Shown here in pieces: positions 32,990-45,420 of a stretch of 64,000 nt of DNA. Where the stretch lies: assembly GCA_000149265.1 (NCBI GenBank), contig CH002658.1:105805-169804 (forward strand). Reading direction: 5' to 3'. Numbering within the stretch: the first letter of the stretch is position 1; each line of letters starts with the position of its first letter. The translations under genes and the position numbers were made by a program. This DNA comes from Ciona savignyi. Lineage: Eukaryota > Chordata > Ascidiacea > Phlebobranchia > Cionidae. The notes under the pieces are model-generated. The model was not told the origin of the DNA, ran no database searches, and saw nothing but the letters and a program-made list of their open reading frames with translations.

Positions 32990-35900
32990 TCAGCATTTTT
33001 CCTTTCTCGTGATGCCGTCAACTTCTAGAAGCGGTTTCGTAGAAGAGTCTCTCCCCAGATGAGTCCTCACGTGGCGGGAATTATCGATCGTTTGCATCTC
33101 GATGCCGTTCGCATCCAAGGTCGGCGCCTCGTTTTTGATCTCGTTGGAGGACACGAACCCAGCATCGTCGACACTGGGAGGCTGATCCTTGGAGCCTCCG
33201 GAGGACTTGCTATGATCATCATTGTCATTATCACTCAGCGGATGGACCTCGTTCCATTCATCAAGTCGACTGTCAAAATTATTGACATTTTTACTTCAAA
33301 GAAACTTGAAAATTTCGTTTTTTTTACGCCTTTTGTTCGCCTATTTGCTGTCTAGTTTGAAATGATGTGTTGGGAGAAATATATCCCCCGTATAGACAAG
33401 ACAATAATTGAGGTAGATTTGTTTTAATATCAATATTCCGGTGATGTGAAGAATCCTCCGTACAACATCCATTATTTGCGGCCAATGATAATTATGTTCA
33501 ACTCAAAAGTGTGGCCATCTGAAACACAACGTTGGTCCTACCTGTAAATTGCGTAACCACCTCTATCTCTCACGAGATTGAAAACTGTAGAGATCTTGTC
33601 CCAGCTAAGTTTCTTCCGTTTCTCTGCCAGAAAGTTCTTGATATTTTGTTCTGCTTCGTCTTCTATCTGAAAAAATGATTTGCCTTTTTGACATTTTTTA
33701 AGGTTTATTCGCACAAACTATATATATGCTGGGGTATAACTGAAGAGAGATACATTTAACGAGTACTTTCAGTTACACGTCTATATCAAAATGGTTATTC
33801 ATACTGCCCGTCGAACCTAAGCAAAGTTACTATGATTTGCAAGGAAAAGTATTGCTGTCAACCAATATAAAGCCCATTACAACTCTTAAATGGATTTAAA
33901 CCACTAACATCACCATAAACTTGTGAGCTAAGGAAATGTAAACGTATTGGATAGTTTAAAACTTAATGAGCGACGGAAATCGGTCCCTACTTGTTCCTTA
34001 GCTAGGGCTTCGAATTTCTTGTCCTCAATCTCGTTATACCAGAGCATGTAGTTCCTATGTAGGTAGGTCAGTTTCGAGAACCATCTGTAAGATAATGATA
34101 TTATTTCAATGACTAGAGATGCGTGTCTTCAAGCGACTTTAATTTTCCAATACAAGTCTGTCAGAAGCATATTACTTTTCGAAATTATAATATAAAAATG
34201 TGATTCTTTTCGTGGTTGGATTAATATTGTAGTCGAGAGGTTAAGAACGATGGTTACGACCACATAGATCAATAGATCGATCTGCGTCCTGGTCACTTTT
34301 TGGGCGGTTATGTCAAAGGCATTTAACAAACAATGGGCTCAAATGAATTTTTAAACAATTGTATAGCTTATATCTAACACTGCGTTACCCTCGGTAACCC
34401 GACTGTAGGCATGGGGTGTTATTACGAGCGTCGGTGTATATTATACACGGAGTTGATGTATTTTAACAACTTTGTTTGATGTAAGCATACTTAATTTAAT
34501 ACGAATATACACCCAATGAAATTACACATTAAAAATTTAAAGGAGTTACGAACTAGTGTGTAATATGATACGATTTACGTGTTTGGCCCCTTTATTGGAA
34601 AACGCATGGGACGTTATTATACACGCAGATGTCAGATTACTTCGTGCCTACCATTAGTTTATTTAAGCTATTTCGGTGTGTTGTAAGTCAATATAAGCAA
34701 AATAATTCTTCAGTTTTTAATACAGCCCATTGATCCATTGGGTTAAAGCAAAATCCGCTAAGTGCATTGCCTAAGACCTAAGTACTAAAAATTTTACCAA
34801 GCGCGTGTTGCAATTCTACATAATATGTGCTCACATGATGATAAGACACCGTTGCATGCGACCGCAGGTAAAAATGTAGATTAAAACACGCTAAACGTTG
34901 TTAACTCACCTGTTAATCATATAAACTACGGAACCAATGAATAAGACCACTACAATAAATATCCAACCGATGGTTTGCGATTTCTGTAGATTTCGTTCGT
35001 AACCCACCGTGTAGCGCACTGAGAAATAATACAGAAGTTTAAAAATAAAGTATTTGGATAAAAAAGGTTTATAAACGCGGAATTTTGTAAAACAACACTG
35101 AAACATAAGCGTGTACGGTAGGTTTTGAACAAACAACTTTCTGGTTTCTGGGACGTTTTCAATAACGCACCTAATTAGTTTATTGCACATGTAGCATTCA
35201 CCTTTATTTTTTGCTGCCCTGGTCAGCGCTTTGCACGACATGTCGTAGACGTTGTCTGTTGCCGCACAAGCATAATACTTTCCATCCAGCAAAGCTATAG
35301 CTATCCACGCGCAAGGCGCTACCATTGCCTGTGGTGGAAATTTGTAATTAATGTTAACTTTTTTATCGGACTTTCGTGCATTGCTGCAAACTTCTGTTAT
35401 AAAGGCTGATTTGGTGTAAATCAGCTAAATCTTCGATTTCGTTACACGCGTATAATGGGAGATTTGTATAGAACAAGTCGGTAACATGCGGCTCTTATTA
35501 ATTTTATTGCTACTGTAGCGACTGCTAATAAGTTTAATACCAATGCACACGCGTTTTTTTATCTCAGTGTTGTTTTCATTTTATAAAAATATTATTAGTT
35601 TTGCCTCTCCTGATGATTTATTTTTTGTGGAATGTGGCCTTTAAATGCAAAAAGTTGCCAACTCCATTGATAAGTTATTTTTGAAATACTTGATAGATCG
35701 ACGACTCTGTTATTGAAGTTAAATTGTGAACGATATTAAAAGGGATTGTGGTCGAACGGTAAACGCTACCAATTTATTACATAATTCTTATAAACATGTG
35801 TTTTGATGTGGCGAGCCCACCGTGGCCCTAAAAATAAAAAAAAATAAAATTAGACGGTCTTCCGGAGGAACTAAACACGATGCAAAATATGAGGTCCTGG

Positions 35901-37323
35901 ATTCAATTGTCACACACCGTGATACCTGCATAATAATTTCCATGAGAGTCAAGCAACCGGCCGCGATGCCTCTCGCTGCTTTTTCGTGACGTCGCATGCA
36001 GCCTGTCATCAGTTTCCACGTCTTCTGGTTCATAGCGATGCCCAGCATGAAAAGTGCGACAGCCGGGACGCAGATGTAAACCCCACCGTACACTTTGTTC
36101 TCCGCAACACCTACAGCGGATGGGCAAACTAGTGAATCAATGATCAACATAACGAATTTTTCCAGGCAGGTTAGCTTAGTCGTTAGAGTGTCTTCTCCGT
36201 TAGTCGAAAGGTTGTTGAATCGAACCAGGGGCTGGCTATTTGTGTTATGTTTAAGGCACTTGTGTCAACTTTGATCGGGCGTTTTCCTTTGAGAAAACGA
36301 TCCTTTCTTTGAGAAAACGATTATGCCATAACAGAAAATAAATCATAAATATCCCATAATTGGCGTTAAAGATGTGCATGTGCTCTTTAAACTTCGTGGA
36401 AAAAATTAATGTAACTCGAACGTGGACATGCCATATTCTGGCGATTGCTGTAGTACCCCTTCCACTTCGTTCCTTAATCATGAACATTCGTGTGCTAGTT
36501 ACGACAGGGAATCATAACAGTGTGTGTTCTGCAAGTAATTGCGCAAATCTTACCCGAACGCCCTCGAACACACACAACGATCGTGGGAAAATAAAATAAA
36601 TTTTCGTTCTAGTGAAGCGCCAGCAACTTCTAATTAGTTTTCGACACGTGCGGAGATTTGTTTATAAGATAGGAAAACGTGAAATATTGACAATGTGGAG
36701 ACATTCCAATTTGTATCGTTCAGTGTTTGAATAATATAATCAGCTTAAAAATCGTTGGAATTGCTCAAACAGGGCTCACAGGAAATGCTAACCCCATTTT
36801 GTATAGTTTTGATATCGATTATCTTAGTTTTGGCAACTGGCTTGCGTGAACGAGATGTTTTTGTTGATGTTTTTAGTAAAAAATGTATTTTGTTGCTTTA
36901 AACAATAATTTACTGAAAATGTGAACCCTTTAAAATTAAATTAAATCAATGTCAGTAAGTTAGTTCCGTGTAGCCGAATGGTCAACGCCACCGATAGATA
37001 TATATACAGACTCCCATAAAAAAGACATGGATTCGAAACTTGGATCGGTAAAAAATAAAAATTAGTTTAACACCAATATATTTCTTATTTTTGTGGGAAA
37101 AACAACTTAAATATCAGCGATCAAAAGTCGCCAATAACTTACCTAGCATTGTCGAGGTCGAATTCAGTGTACAAGGGCAGCTAAACACGGCGAATGAAAA
37201 CAACTGTTCCGAACCGACAGTAAACAGGCAGATGATAATATTCACCGCTGACCCTGAACTGGTTTTAACAGTCTTGCCAGCCGACAGTAGCAAGGAATTA
37301 AGGTTGTCCGGTAGTTTGACCAT
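32990..37323 (-). CDS. CALHM: Calcium homeostasis modulator (CALHM) family large-pore channel
   Basis: Seven coding exons on the minus strand, in transcript order 37323-37143, 36110-35926, 35328-35202, 35018-34910, 34084-33991, 33666-33542 and 33269-32990. They total 1101 nt (366 residues) and every phase agrees. Start at 37323 has A at -3 and G at +4. Family marks: VKTSSGSAVNIIICLFTVGS then FSFAVFSCPC (first cysteine pair), a membrane span ending MNQKTWKLMTGC, AWIAIALLDGKYYACA with a second cysteine in DNVYDMSCK, a fourth span WIFIVVVLFIGSVVYMI, and a charged cytoplasmic helix region through YSRLDEW. The last about 90 residues are hydrophilic and acidic. CALHM proteins form voltage- and calcium-gated plasma-membrane pores passing ions and ATP. 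The gene lies antisense within the INTS3 giant intron. An in-frame TAG overlaps the donor after 33542, so intron retention would truncate the tail. Family call is secure; paralog not assigned. Confidence 0.92.
34575..34785 (-). mobile_element. Degenerate SINE family 1 copy, reverse
   Basis: GGAAAACGCATGGGACG, CAGCCCATTGATCCATTGGG and CTAAGTGCATTGCC in family order; it lies in a CALHM intron (same strand as CALHM). Confidence 0.5.
35735..35900 (+). mobile_element. Divergent tRNA-like SINE (family 2)
   Basis: TGTGGTCGAACGGTAAACGC, then GCGAGCCCACCGTGG. It lies in a CALHM intron. Confidence 0.45.
36160..36260 (+). mobile_element. tRNA-like SINE head (family 1-related)
   Basis: GGTTAGCTTAGTCGTTAGAG then GGTTGTTGAATCGAACCAGG, box A- and box B-like, truncated after the head. 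Confidence 0.5.
36965..37065 (+). mobile_element. tRNA-like SINE (family 2)
   Basis: GTGTAGCCGAATGGTCAACG, then GGATTCGAAACTTGGATCGG, then an A-rich end. It lies in the first CALHM intron, close to exon 1. Confidence 0.65.
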
Positions 37324-40300
37324 TTTACAAAGGTTGGACACTAGACGTACATTCGCTTCTGAGTGGTAAAACAAACCAGTTTTACGCCTTGCCACAACAA
37401 TAGTAGTAAATAGAGCGTGGCAATACATGTTTAGTTGTATAGTAAGGGCTTTTAGTTACTGTGCTTATTGATAACTGTAGTATAGAAGTTGATTCAATAT
37501 AAGCCCACGCGCTTTTTTTCTTTGAGTTTTATACAAATGACACGGAATGCTTTATAATACTGTAATTGTATTTTACCGGTCGACCAGATTACCACGTACC
37601 CACAGTCGGGTCACCGCTAGTACTTCGTTGTTAAATACAATTCTTATTTTAATGCAGGCAACGACACAACCGACTAGTTTGTGGCTGATTTTAATTGTAA
37701 CACTTAAGCTGACCACTCTTACTCTAATAGGCCGGTCTTGGCCATAATGTTATGCCGGGTTTTTATTTTATACTGCGTAAAGTGGAAGATTTCGATCAAC
37801 TTTCCTCTAGCTATTTTAACGTACATTTTACCTCTAAGCGATCTTTTTAACTTTAACCGATCTTGCTCTTACAAGTGTTAAACTGCGTATTGTAAAAACC
37901 ACCAAACTCACAAACCATTGCTCACTTTGAAATTCTGCAAAAAGCTTATCCTAAATAAACAAAAACTTTAAAATGGTCCTCTCCAGCAGTCCTGGAGAGG
38001 CAATAATTCCGCCCGATTTCAGTCGGTGTATCTCTGGCATTTCGATGACAGCCAAATCGCACTTAAACGTACGACAACAACTGTGCAGCTGTACTTAAAC
38101 TGTCACCTAGTTACATATATCAGATTGACCGTTATCGTCCGTCATGGATACGTTTACTCAGATGATGCTTTTTATACCGGATGAAATGCACAGAAAAAAG
38201 CGCTTTCCTTTGTCTCAAAGGGTTTAGTTTCACCTTTTTTGGACAGTTTCGTTTAGCTTTCACGTGTTGACCTATACAACCGGCGGGTTGTAGTTGAACG
38301 GTCATTCAAACTTGTAAATAACCCGATGCGTCCTTTTGAAACCCGCGCGTAAGTTTCGTTCGGATTATGTTGCTGTTTTAATGCATTGTTTCGTAACAAT
38401 GCAAGGATGCGAGTACAATCTTATAAACAATGCAGCGCGCGCGTAGTTAAACTTAGAGAAAACGTGGAAAAAATGATAATGATTGAACACTTGGAAACTG
38501 GAAAAATGAATCATAACATCGAAATCTAAATCGCGGAATTCCCAATTGACGTAGGAGAAATTCTCCCTCGTGTTGAGGAAGGACTGTTTATGATCATAGA
38601 ATATTGCGCGTCGAATTTACGACAAATCAATAAAATATTTCACTGTTTCGAAACGCTTCTTTTACTGTTTCCAAACGCTTCGCTTAAATGCTTTTCGATT
38701 CATCAAAAATGGGAAAATTTAATTCGAATGAAAATTCAAAGAAAAACCGAGTCGTCCTGCAGGCGACTTAACACCTTTTAAATGCAGAAGAACTTTTTAA
38801 AACGATTCGCTTCGCAGGGCGCCTTTTTCGTTTTCTTTGTCTCTCCGCCAACAAGCAATAAATCTTTTTATTGTGGATTAAATATTTAAATGTTAAAATT
38901 TGACTCGTATGTTTGAGAAGTGGAACAGGAAAGTCTAATGAACGGTCATGTCGCCCAATGGTAAATTCGACCGATTTACACACAGCATGCTATTTAAAAA
39001 AGGCCTAACGACAAGCCCACGATGGGTTCGAAACTTAAACCTGTTTAAAAAACTGCAAGTAAATCTTAAATAAACAGAGCTGAACTAAATTTTGCCCCAT
39101 CTAACCAGCCTTTTGTTTTTCCCGTTGTCTTTTATTCCCATTAGTTTTCTTTCGCAAGCTAACCAAGTGGTTGAATTAGTCAGTTTTGTCGCTTAACCTT
39201 AGTTCCGACGGCTGTTTATTTTCACGCAAATTCGTTCATTGGCATCCGGAAAATGTCCAAGAACCGCCGCCAATCCGCGTGAATCAATCCACTCCTATCA
39301 AAGTCCATGAAATATTTATTTCCCGTCGGAAATTTAATATTCGACAAAAATCGATTTTCGACAAGTTGAAAGTAGATTTAACGTGGCCCATCGCGCTACA
39401 TTCGATTAATTACCATTTTCCGCGTCGTGTTAGATTAATACGGACACACGTTTTTATACAATTAACCAAAACATGATACGCCGGGGGTCCCGGTGGGGCT
39501 AATTGCGAGGAGGGGTTGATTCAATCGGACGTTCCGTACTGTTCAGTCAACGAAAGAGGATACTGGCCACTAAAAGACGAAAACATGAAACTACAAAACA
39601 TGAATAATGTTTACTTATCTGAAACCCACCATACCGGCATTATTTTGTGGCGAAATTAAGGGCTACTACGCAGCCAGCCTTTCCGGCCGTGTTATATTAG
39701 TAGGCCGCGCGGGAATGGGTATTTTTTACTATTTATCAACCCACCCTATATCACCATTTGGCAATCTAGCTTTTTATGTGTTGTATTTCCATATTTTAGT
39801 TTATAAGTACTGTATTAACCTAAAACCAAGGATTGCGATAGCAGCGAAAATCTCATTTTTAAGTTCAACGATACTGGTATGAAAAAGAATACTACAGTAT
39901 CACTGACGCCTTAACGAGCTGAAAACCGGGTATCGTTTTCTACAGACTACGCTCTTTCGTATTGTGTACTTTTCTTATATTTATCACTTACTAAAATCTA
40001 AGTGGTTCCCAGTGGTATATATACGACACTGTCTGTTTAAAATGTGGTTAGTCTCTACATAAATATCCAGAAATATCACCAAATCCTTATCTGGACGAAA
40101 CTTGTCTCTGATACTACTGCTAAATGTGCGTTTGCCAGCTTAAAGCGTTCACTGAAGTGTGTCCATTTCGTATTACGTAACAATGCCGATGTAAATTTCC
40201 AAAAGCCTACCGCATAAAAGCAAACCTAATTGTTTTTGTACTCTTACATGTACTGTAGTTTGTTTTTCAAGTGCAAATATTACCAAACGAATTTCATACC

Positions 40301-41036
40301 ATATGTTGATAGCAAGAAAAATGTGCCAAAACGGAAAAAAAAAAACGGTTAGTGCAAATGCTACTCTATAACATTCAATATAAGTGTACGTGTCAGTAAT
40401 GTTTGACTTTAAATTACAACTTCTATATACAGTACATGTAGTAGCCTACCGTACTTGCAGTAATTCAGCGCAATTAATTATTTTTTTCACAATCAAGTCT
40501 CTAATTCGATTCGAATAGGAAATGATTAAAAATTATTTTTGATTCCAAAAATGGGAAATTTGTTCTCGTGCTAACAGTCGTTTAGGATAGGTTCTATTTA
40601 CACAATTTTGATTCAGAATTAGAAGTGAACGATTTTTTAGGCAATGGAGATGATGATTATTGTTACATTAAATCACGTGGTCGCCTTTGTACTAACGTGT
40701 AGCATATGTAACCAATATCAGTCGTTTTTAAATGTTTTATTGAACGGTTGTTTGTTCCCTTTGTTTAAACTGGTTTTAAAAAAAATACCGGTCACTATGA
40801 AAGAACAACACGCAAACACTTGTAACAACTCAGACTACAGAGAAATCTGATTTTAGACTACAGAAAGTACGATTTTCGGCTTTCTATTTAAATATGTTCG
40901 AAATTCTACATTTAAATGTGTATTTATCCTAGCATAATTTTCGAATCCAAAGTTATAAGAATATCCTTAAGAAAAATACATTACATCGACTATATCAGGG
41001 TGTTATGTTTCATAACCTTTTGTTTTCGTCCATTAG
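37324..41036 (+). other. Spacer between the CALHM start and the INTS3 terminal exons
   Basis: 3.7 kb of AT-rich DNA without a recognisable gene. It contains the CALHM 5' flank and one tRNA-like SINE copy near 38940-39050. Open frames at 38590, 39186, 39607 and 40644 are short, with no motif or splice logic that I could support. Confidence 0.5.
38940..39055 (+). mobile_element. tRNA-like SINE (family 2)
   Basis: CATGTCGCCCAATGGTAAAT, then CAAGCCCACGATGGGTTCGA, then AACTTAAACC. Confidence 0.7.
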
Positions 41037-43387
41037 CGTTCGCTCCTCGCACACCCTGTTACCGCCGTCCCAACCGACGATAGCTCACATGCTTGCTCAT
41101 GTAGACAACCTGCGAAAGTCCGGTCTGCCCAAGTCCTGCAACCGTAAGTTTTTCGCAGCTGTTTTTTATTACAGTCGATTTCGGACTGTGTGGTTTCTAG
41201 ATCTGACCTGTGCGATGTTGGTGCAATCGAGCTCAATTGTTAAATCAAGCAAGCTTTGATATTAATTTTTTAAACGAGCCAGAAACATCACTCTCTCTGG
41301 CCCATTTTGTGTTTCTCATTTGATAACTCGCTTATAGATGCATTCCCACCAAACCGTGGCTCCTTATACAAGGGTTACACCGCATCTTCGCTCGCTTATA
41401 CAAAAAAGATCACTAAACCGTGGATTGCTTATACAAGTACACCACCACACTGTAGAGCACATATACAAGTACACCACCACATCATGGCTCGCTTATACAA
41501 GTGTACCGCAATACGGTGGCTCGCTTAAACAGTGTATCACTTCCTAGTACCATTGTTTAACTTGTTTTCCAGTTTTTACCCAAGACTCGATAATAGCTTG
41601 CCTGGTGCACGTGCAAGAGCATTGCGACGATAAGAGCAAGTCCAAATACAGCGATCTCTTCGCATTGGCCGACGACTCGGAGGACGAGGTTTTAATGAGG
41701 TATTGCGTGTTTACGTTTTTATTAAGCGATGCAATGGGACTCTGTGTTGTCAGTTTAATTTTTTTGGGGGGCGTCCTTATTAACTTTTAGTTTATAATTT
41801 TAGTCCAGTTCTTATTGATCTTACCAGCTAACTTATTTGGAGGAATCCATAACTCCGAACCGCCACATGTATATATCTTAATGTGACACTGGTAAATAAT
41901 TTTTTGCCTTTTGGTAAAAAAAGCTAATGTGAGTATTTTCATAGTGATTTTTTGTTTGGTTTTAGTCTACACAGTTTCTGATTCTCTGTGGTTTGAGACC
42001 ATTGCATTTTCTCTATAGTACTTTTTTCACAACACCATTTAAACAACGAAATATTTTTTCGACAGAGACATCCGAAACACGCGTAAACGTAACAAGTCGA
42101 CGTCGGCGAGTAGAAGTGCGTCACAATCGCGTAAAGCATCGTCACAAGGGAACAAGCGCGGATCAGAAGAAAGCGAATCTGACAGTTTGTCGGTGAGTTC
42201 AAGGATTTTTATTTGAAAACTATAGATTAATTCCGCTTTGGAATCTTGGATCTTGCTTAGGTAGCAGTTGGTGCTCCTTTAAAGAAAAACTAAATAAAGG
42301 AAAAGCGGGAAGAAGGGAAGGAAGAAACTGCACACTAAAATAAATATTAGGGCATTAGAGTTCATTTTAAACATAGGGTTAGAGTAAAGGTTAGTTCTGT
42401 GGTTAAGGTTAGTGTTTAGGAAAGGGTTAAAATTAATTTCCATAGTTTTGGAGAACAGTTTTCATTCTTCCCGCCTTTCCGCTTTCCCTCCCTTTAGCAT
42501 TGCCTTACCTTTAGGGTCCCCGGTGTGATCACCACTACCTTGTCGCCCAACACCATTCATCAGCTATGCGGGCAACAGTATGCCTATAATACAATAGAAT
42601 TACTGTACAGTTAGGCTGGTCAGCAACTCAATAAAGTAGGGGGTGGAAGCTAGTTTATAATTTATGTTGACGTAACAGCAGTGTGCTAGTGTCGTCCAGT
42701 GGACAACAGGACGCCGCCGAGATAGAAACTTGCTTTTCCAAATGGTCGGGTTTGGCCGTGTGCGAACCTGACAAAAAGCGAAACTTTCACAAAATACCTA
42801 GTTCTCTTATCAAGGGTTATAACCATGGCCTGTTTCAAAATTGCGAGAAACGGTTGTGCGTTTGAAACGTTAAATCCGCCAACCCTTGCACAGTATACTG
42901 AAGCAGTCATAGCGAGGGGTCTAGCCACTCAGTCCTAGCTAGATGTCTAGCACTTGTTTTAGAACTAGGCATAGATGCTTGGTGTGATTGTTTGACCACA
43001 TCGCTTTGGCCCACCTGAAATAATGGTTCCTACGGAGCGATTTGAGATCAACTCGTTTTTAAGTGAACGACCGTGCGCAAGGGTGTATTGGTCCCTTTAA
43101 CGCGATGTTTCCATAAATTAACAAAATAACTTCACAAATTTATTCGAATTTCTGTTAAAATATTTAAATTTTATTTCGGTGAATAAAAAAACGTCAGAGG
43201 CGCCAATAAATAAATGGAAGTGTAAACTTGTAAACCCATCCACAAATGACAGAACACCCAAAACTGAATAGGTTTTTGACATTCAGTTTCACAGCCACAT
43301 CTTTTTCAGGATGACGACGATTTCAAAAAGAAAAGAAAACGATCGAAACCCGCAAGCAAATCGCAGGAATCCTCTGACAGCGACTGA
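41037..43387 (+). CDS. INTS3: Integrator complex subunit 3, four terminal coding exons
   Basis: Exons 41037-41143, 41573-41699, 42066-42192 and 43310-43387 (TGA stop). The first exon starts with one base that completes the serine codon left open at 8408, giving RQSVRSS. Human INTS3 has RQSLRSSSSK at the same place, followed by an EHLDNLR motif (here AHVDNLRKS), an LQHVQASCDE-like motif (here LVHVQEHCDD) and a KFSDLFSLAEEYED-like motif (here KYSDLFALADDSED). The tail is basic and serine-rich and ends ESSDSD, close to the SDSD end of the vertebrate protein. Together with 1-8408 the visible coding length is 2061 nt, 686 codons plus stop, with every junction in phase. An AATAAA lies at 43457. The exons are separated from the rest of the gene by 32.6 kb holding three other genes. 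Confidence 0.93.
41345..41545 (+). repeat. Approximately 37-bp minisatellite in an INTS3 intron
   Basis: About five imperfect units of the form GTGGCTCGCTTATACAAG plus an ACACCACCACA-like block, between INTS3 exons 41037-41143 and 41573-41699. Confidence 0.8.
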
Positions 43388-43456
43388 AACTCTAATATCA
43401 GTTATTTTCACACAAATCATGCTGCGTAAACTCGTCCGACCGAATTTCTTAAGCCA

Positions 43457-43462
43457 AATAAA
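43457..43462 (+). terminator. Polyadenylation signal of INTS3
   Basis: A canonical AATAAA lies 70 bases after the INTS3 stop codon, in an A-rich context. Confidence 0.6.
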
Positions 43463-44407
43463 ATACAAAATGTTCCGATAAAATGGTGAATTCTCGTTAC
43501 GTGGTGTGGAGGTTTTAGTGTATTCATAATAACAGTCAAGTCGTTATTATGTTATTATTTTCCTATTTTCTTAGGTTTTCTGCGTCAAGCTTGTGACAAT
43601 TATGTAATATCGGCAGACTATTTGCTTGAAGTGGTTATCCAATCAGCTTAAAACTTACAGGAATCCTAACTGGCATGATCTTTTTCTGCAACGACCTTTA
43701 AGTATCAGAAAAAATGTAAAAAATAAGCCTATTTTTGGCTTTATCGCCAATATTTCCGGATTGGAAAGGAGTATATACTTCAAATTTCTAAGAAATTCCA
43801 AGATTCCTTACACGAATCAAAAAACAAAGTTAACTTAAATTACCCAGTGTCCCCAAAAATAAAATATGCCTAACTTGTCATAAATACAATTTTATTAAGC
43901 GTATAAATGGTGATAACACAAAACTAAGACAAAAATAATCTTATTTTTTTGCGAATGTTCGGCCCTGGTTATTCTATAACAGTTGATATTTCGAAACTGA
44001 CAAAGATTATTACTTTAAAATGTAAGAAATGTTGTAGCCTACGTAAATAAAATAAATTGTGGAGTAATAAACGAACACTAGGCCGAAATACCGCTTACCT
44101 CAGTTATCACAGGAAATCCGTTAAAATATAAAATTCCTAACTTACTATAATACACTATTACAACGTATGTAAATTAGCTAAACACTTAAAACCCCCTAAA
44201 CACTTAAAGCTAAGCTCCTAAAATCAATACAAGTCGATATTAAAATTCAAGGCGAATAAAAAAGATTCAAATACTCTATACGCACCATCAACCATTTTCG
44301 GGAAACGCCCATCACTTAGCCTAACTGCACTTAAATTACTGATTAGCCTTCTTTAATAAGCCGGTCCACATAATACCATAAATGTAGCCCATTAGCCTAG
44401 GAGGAGG

Positions 44408-44696
44408 AGGAAGATATTTATGTTTATTCACGTGAATGGGAAAACCAAGGGGGTTAACACACGGGCAATCATCAGATCACATCGCGCCCATCGTCGGGTT
44501 ACCAGAGCTATTGAAAGGTGTTGTATATGATAGATACGTTCCTTTAATTTGGTAGAACCCATTAATACGATAGGTTAAGGCAATTTCCGTAAAGTACCTT
44601 GCCCAAGGACACAGCCGACTAGCTAGCGACCAGTTTCGCACCTGCTACCTTTCGATTGAAAGGCGACGCATTTAACCGCCAGACTAACCAGCCGGA
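44408..44696 (-). mobile_element. tRNA-derived SINE (family 1), reverse
   Basis: Full-length reverse copy: GGGAAAACCAAGGGGGTTAA, GCGACCAGTTTCGCACCTGC, AACCGCCAGACTAACCAGCC. Confidence 0.85.
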
Positions 44697-45316
44697 GAAA
44701 ATTAGATATGCAGTGACAAAATGTGAATAAATCATTCCAGGGCTGTGAATAAAATGTGAATAAATCATCCCACCAAGCTCAAGAATATTAGCACATCCAA
44801 CATTTTTTCACATTTTAGGCAGTTTATTGTGATGGAATTGTTATTATCCCCAATAATATAAAACAATTTAATTTTCTTTGTTTCCATTGTGTTTTTTTAG
44901 TATACCAAAGTGACAAATTTATTCGGAAAAAATGGATATTAGATTTGGAATAGAACAACCTCCTGTCTACACTGAGATTTTCAGGGATATTAAAATATGT
45001 TTTAAATTTTTTTTAAATAAAATCATTGACCAATTCACATAATGGACTAACTATACATCGAAAAATGTCCATTGAGTGACACAAACGCGTGGGGGGTCAT
45101 CGGTATAAAAATTAAATTAAGGAAACGTGTATTCTGTCGCGCAATTATAAGACGAAAATCCAACAGATACTCACAAAAAAAGAGCTGCAATCTATAAATT
45201 ACGTTGACGAAAAATTGGAAATGAAATAAAACCGCGCTTTACCGCACACTAATTTTCAGGACTTTATATCGTTTGGTTTTAATTAATTTTTGTTTGCTAA
45301 ATATTGTTCTTTTGCC

Positions 45317-45420
45317 TAGGTTTGGCGGCCGCGTCCATATTAAATTATATCCTTTTTTCAATGACGTGTTTTAACGACTGTTCGTTTTGCCGTCTTTTCC
45401 TGTTCCCGTGTCGATATTTT
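45317..45420 (+). repeat. Dispersed repeat family 3, copy 3
   Basis: GGTTTGGCGGCCGCGTCCAT, then GTGTTTTAACGACTGTTCG, then TTTTGCCGTC. Confidence 0.65.

Noticed and set aside
33059-33355. Plus-strand open frame of 98 codons starting with ATG
   Set aside because: It is the shadow of the last CALHM exon, whose minus-strand frame fits the phase of the preceding exon exactly.
35171-35201. Alternative CALHM donor at AATTAG/GTGCGT
   Set aside because: It leaves phase 2, which does not fit the next exon (VRYTVGYERN needs phase 1). The donor AAAG/GTGAAT after 35202 fits.
38590-40850. Several 60-96-codon plus-strand frames between CALHM and INTS3
   Set aside because: None has a recognisable motif, consistent splice borders or unusual composition for AT-rich DNA.
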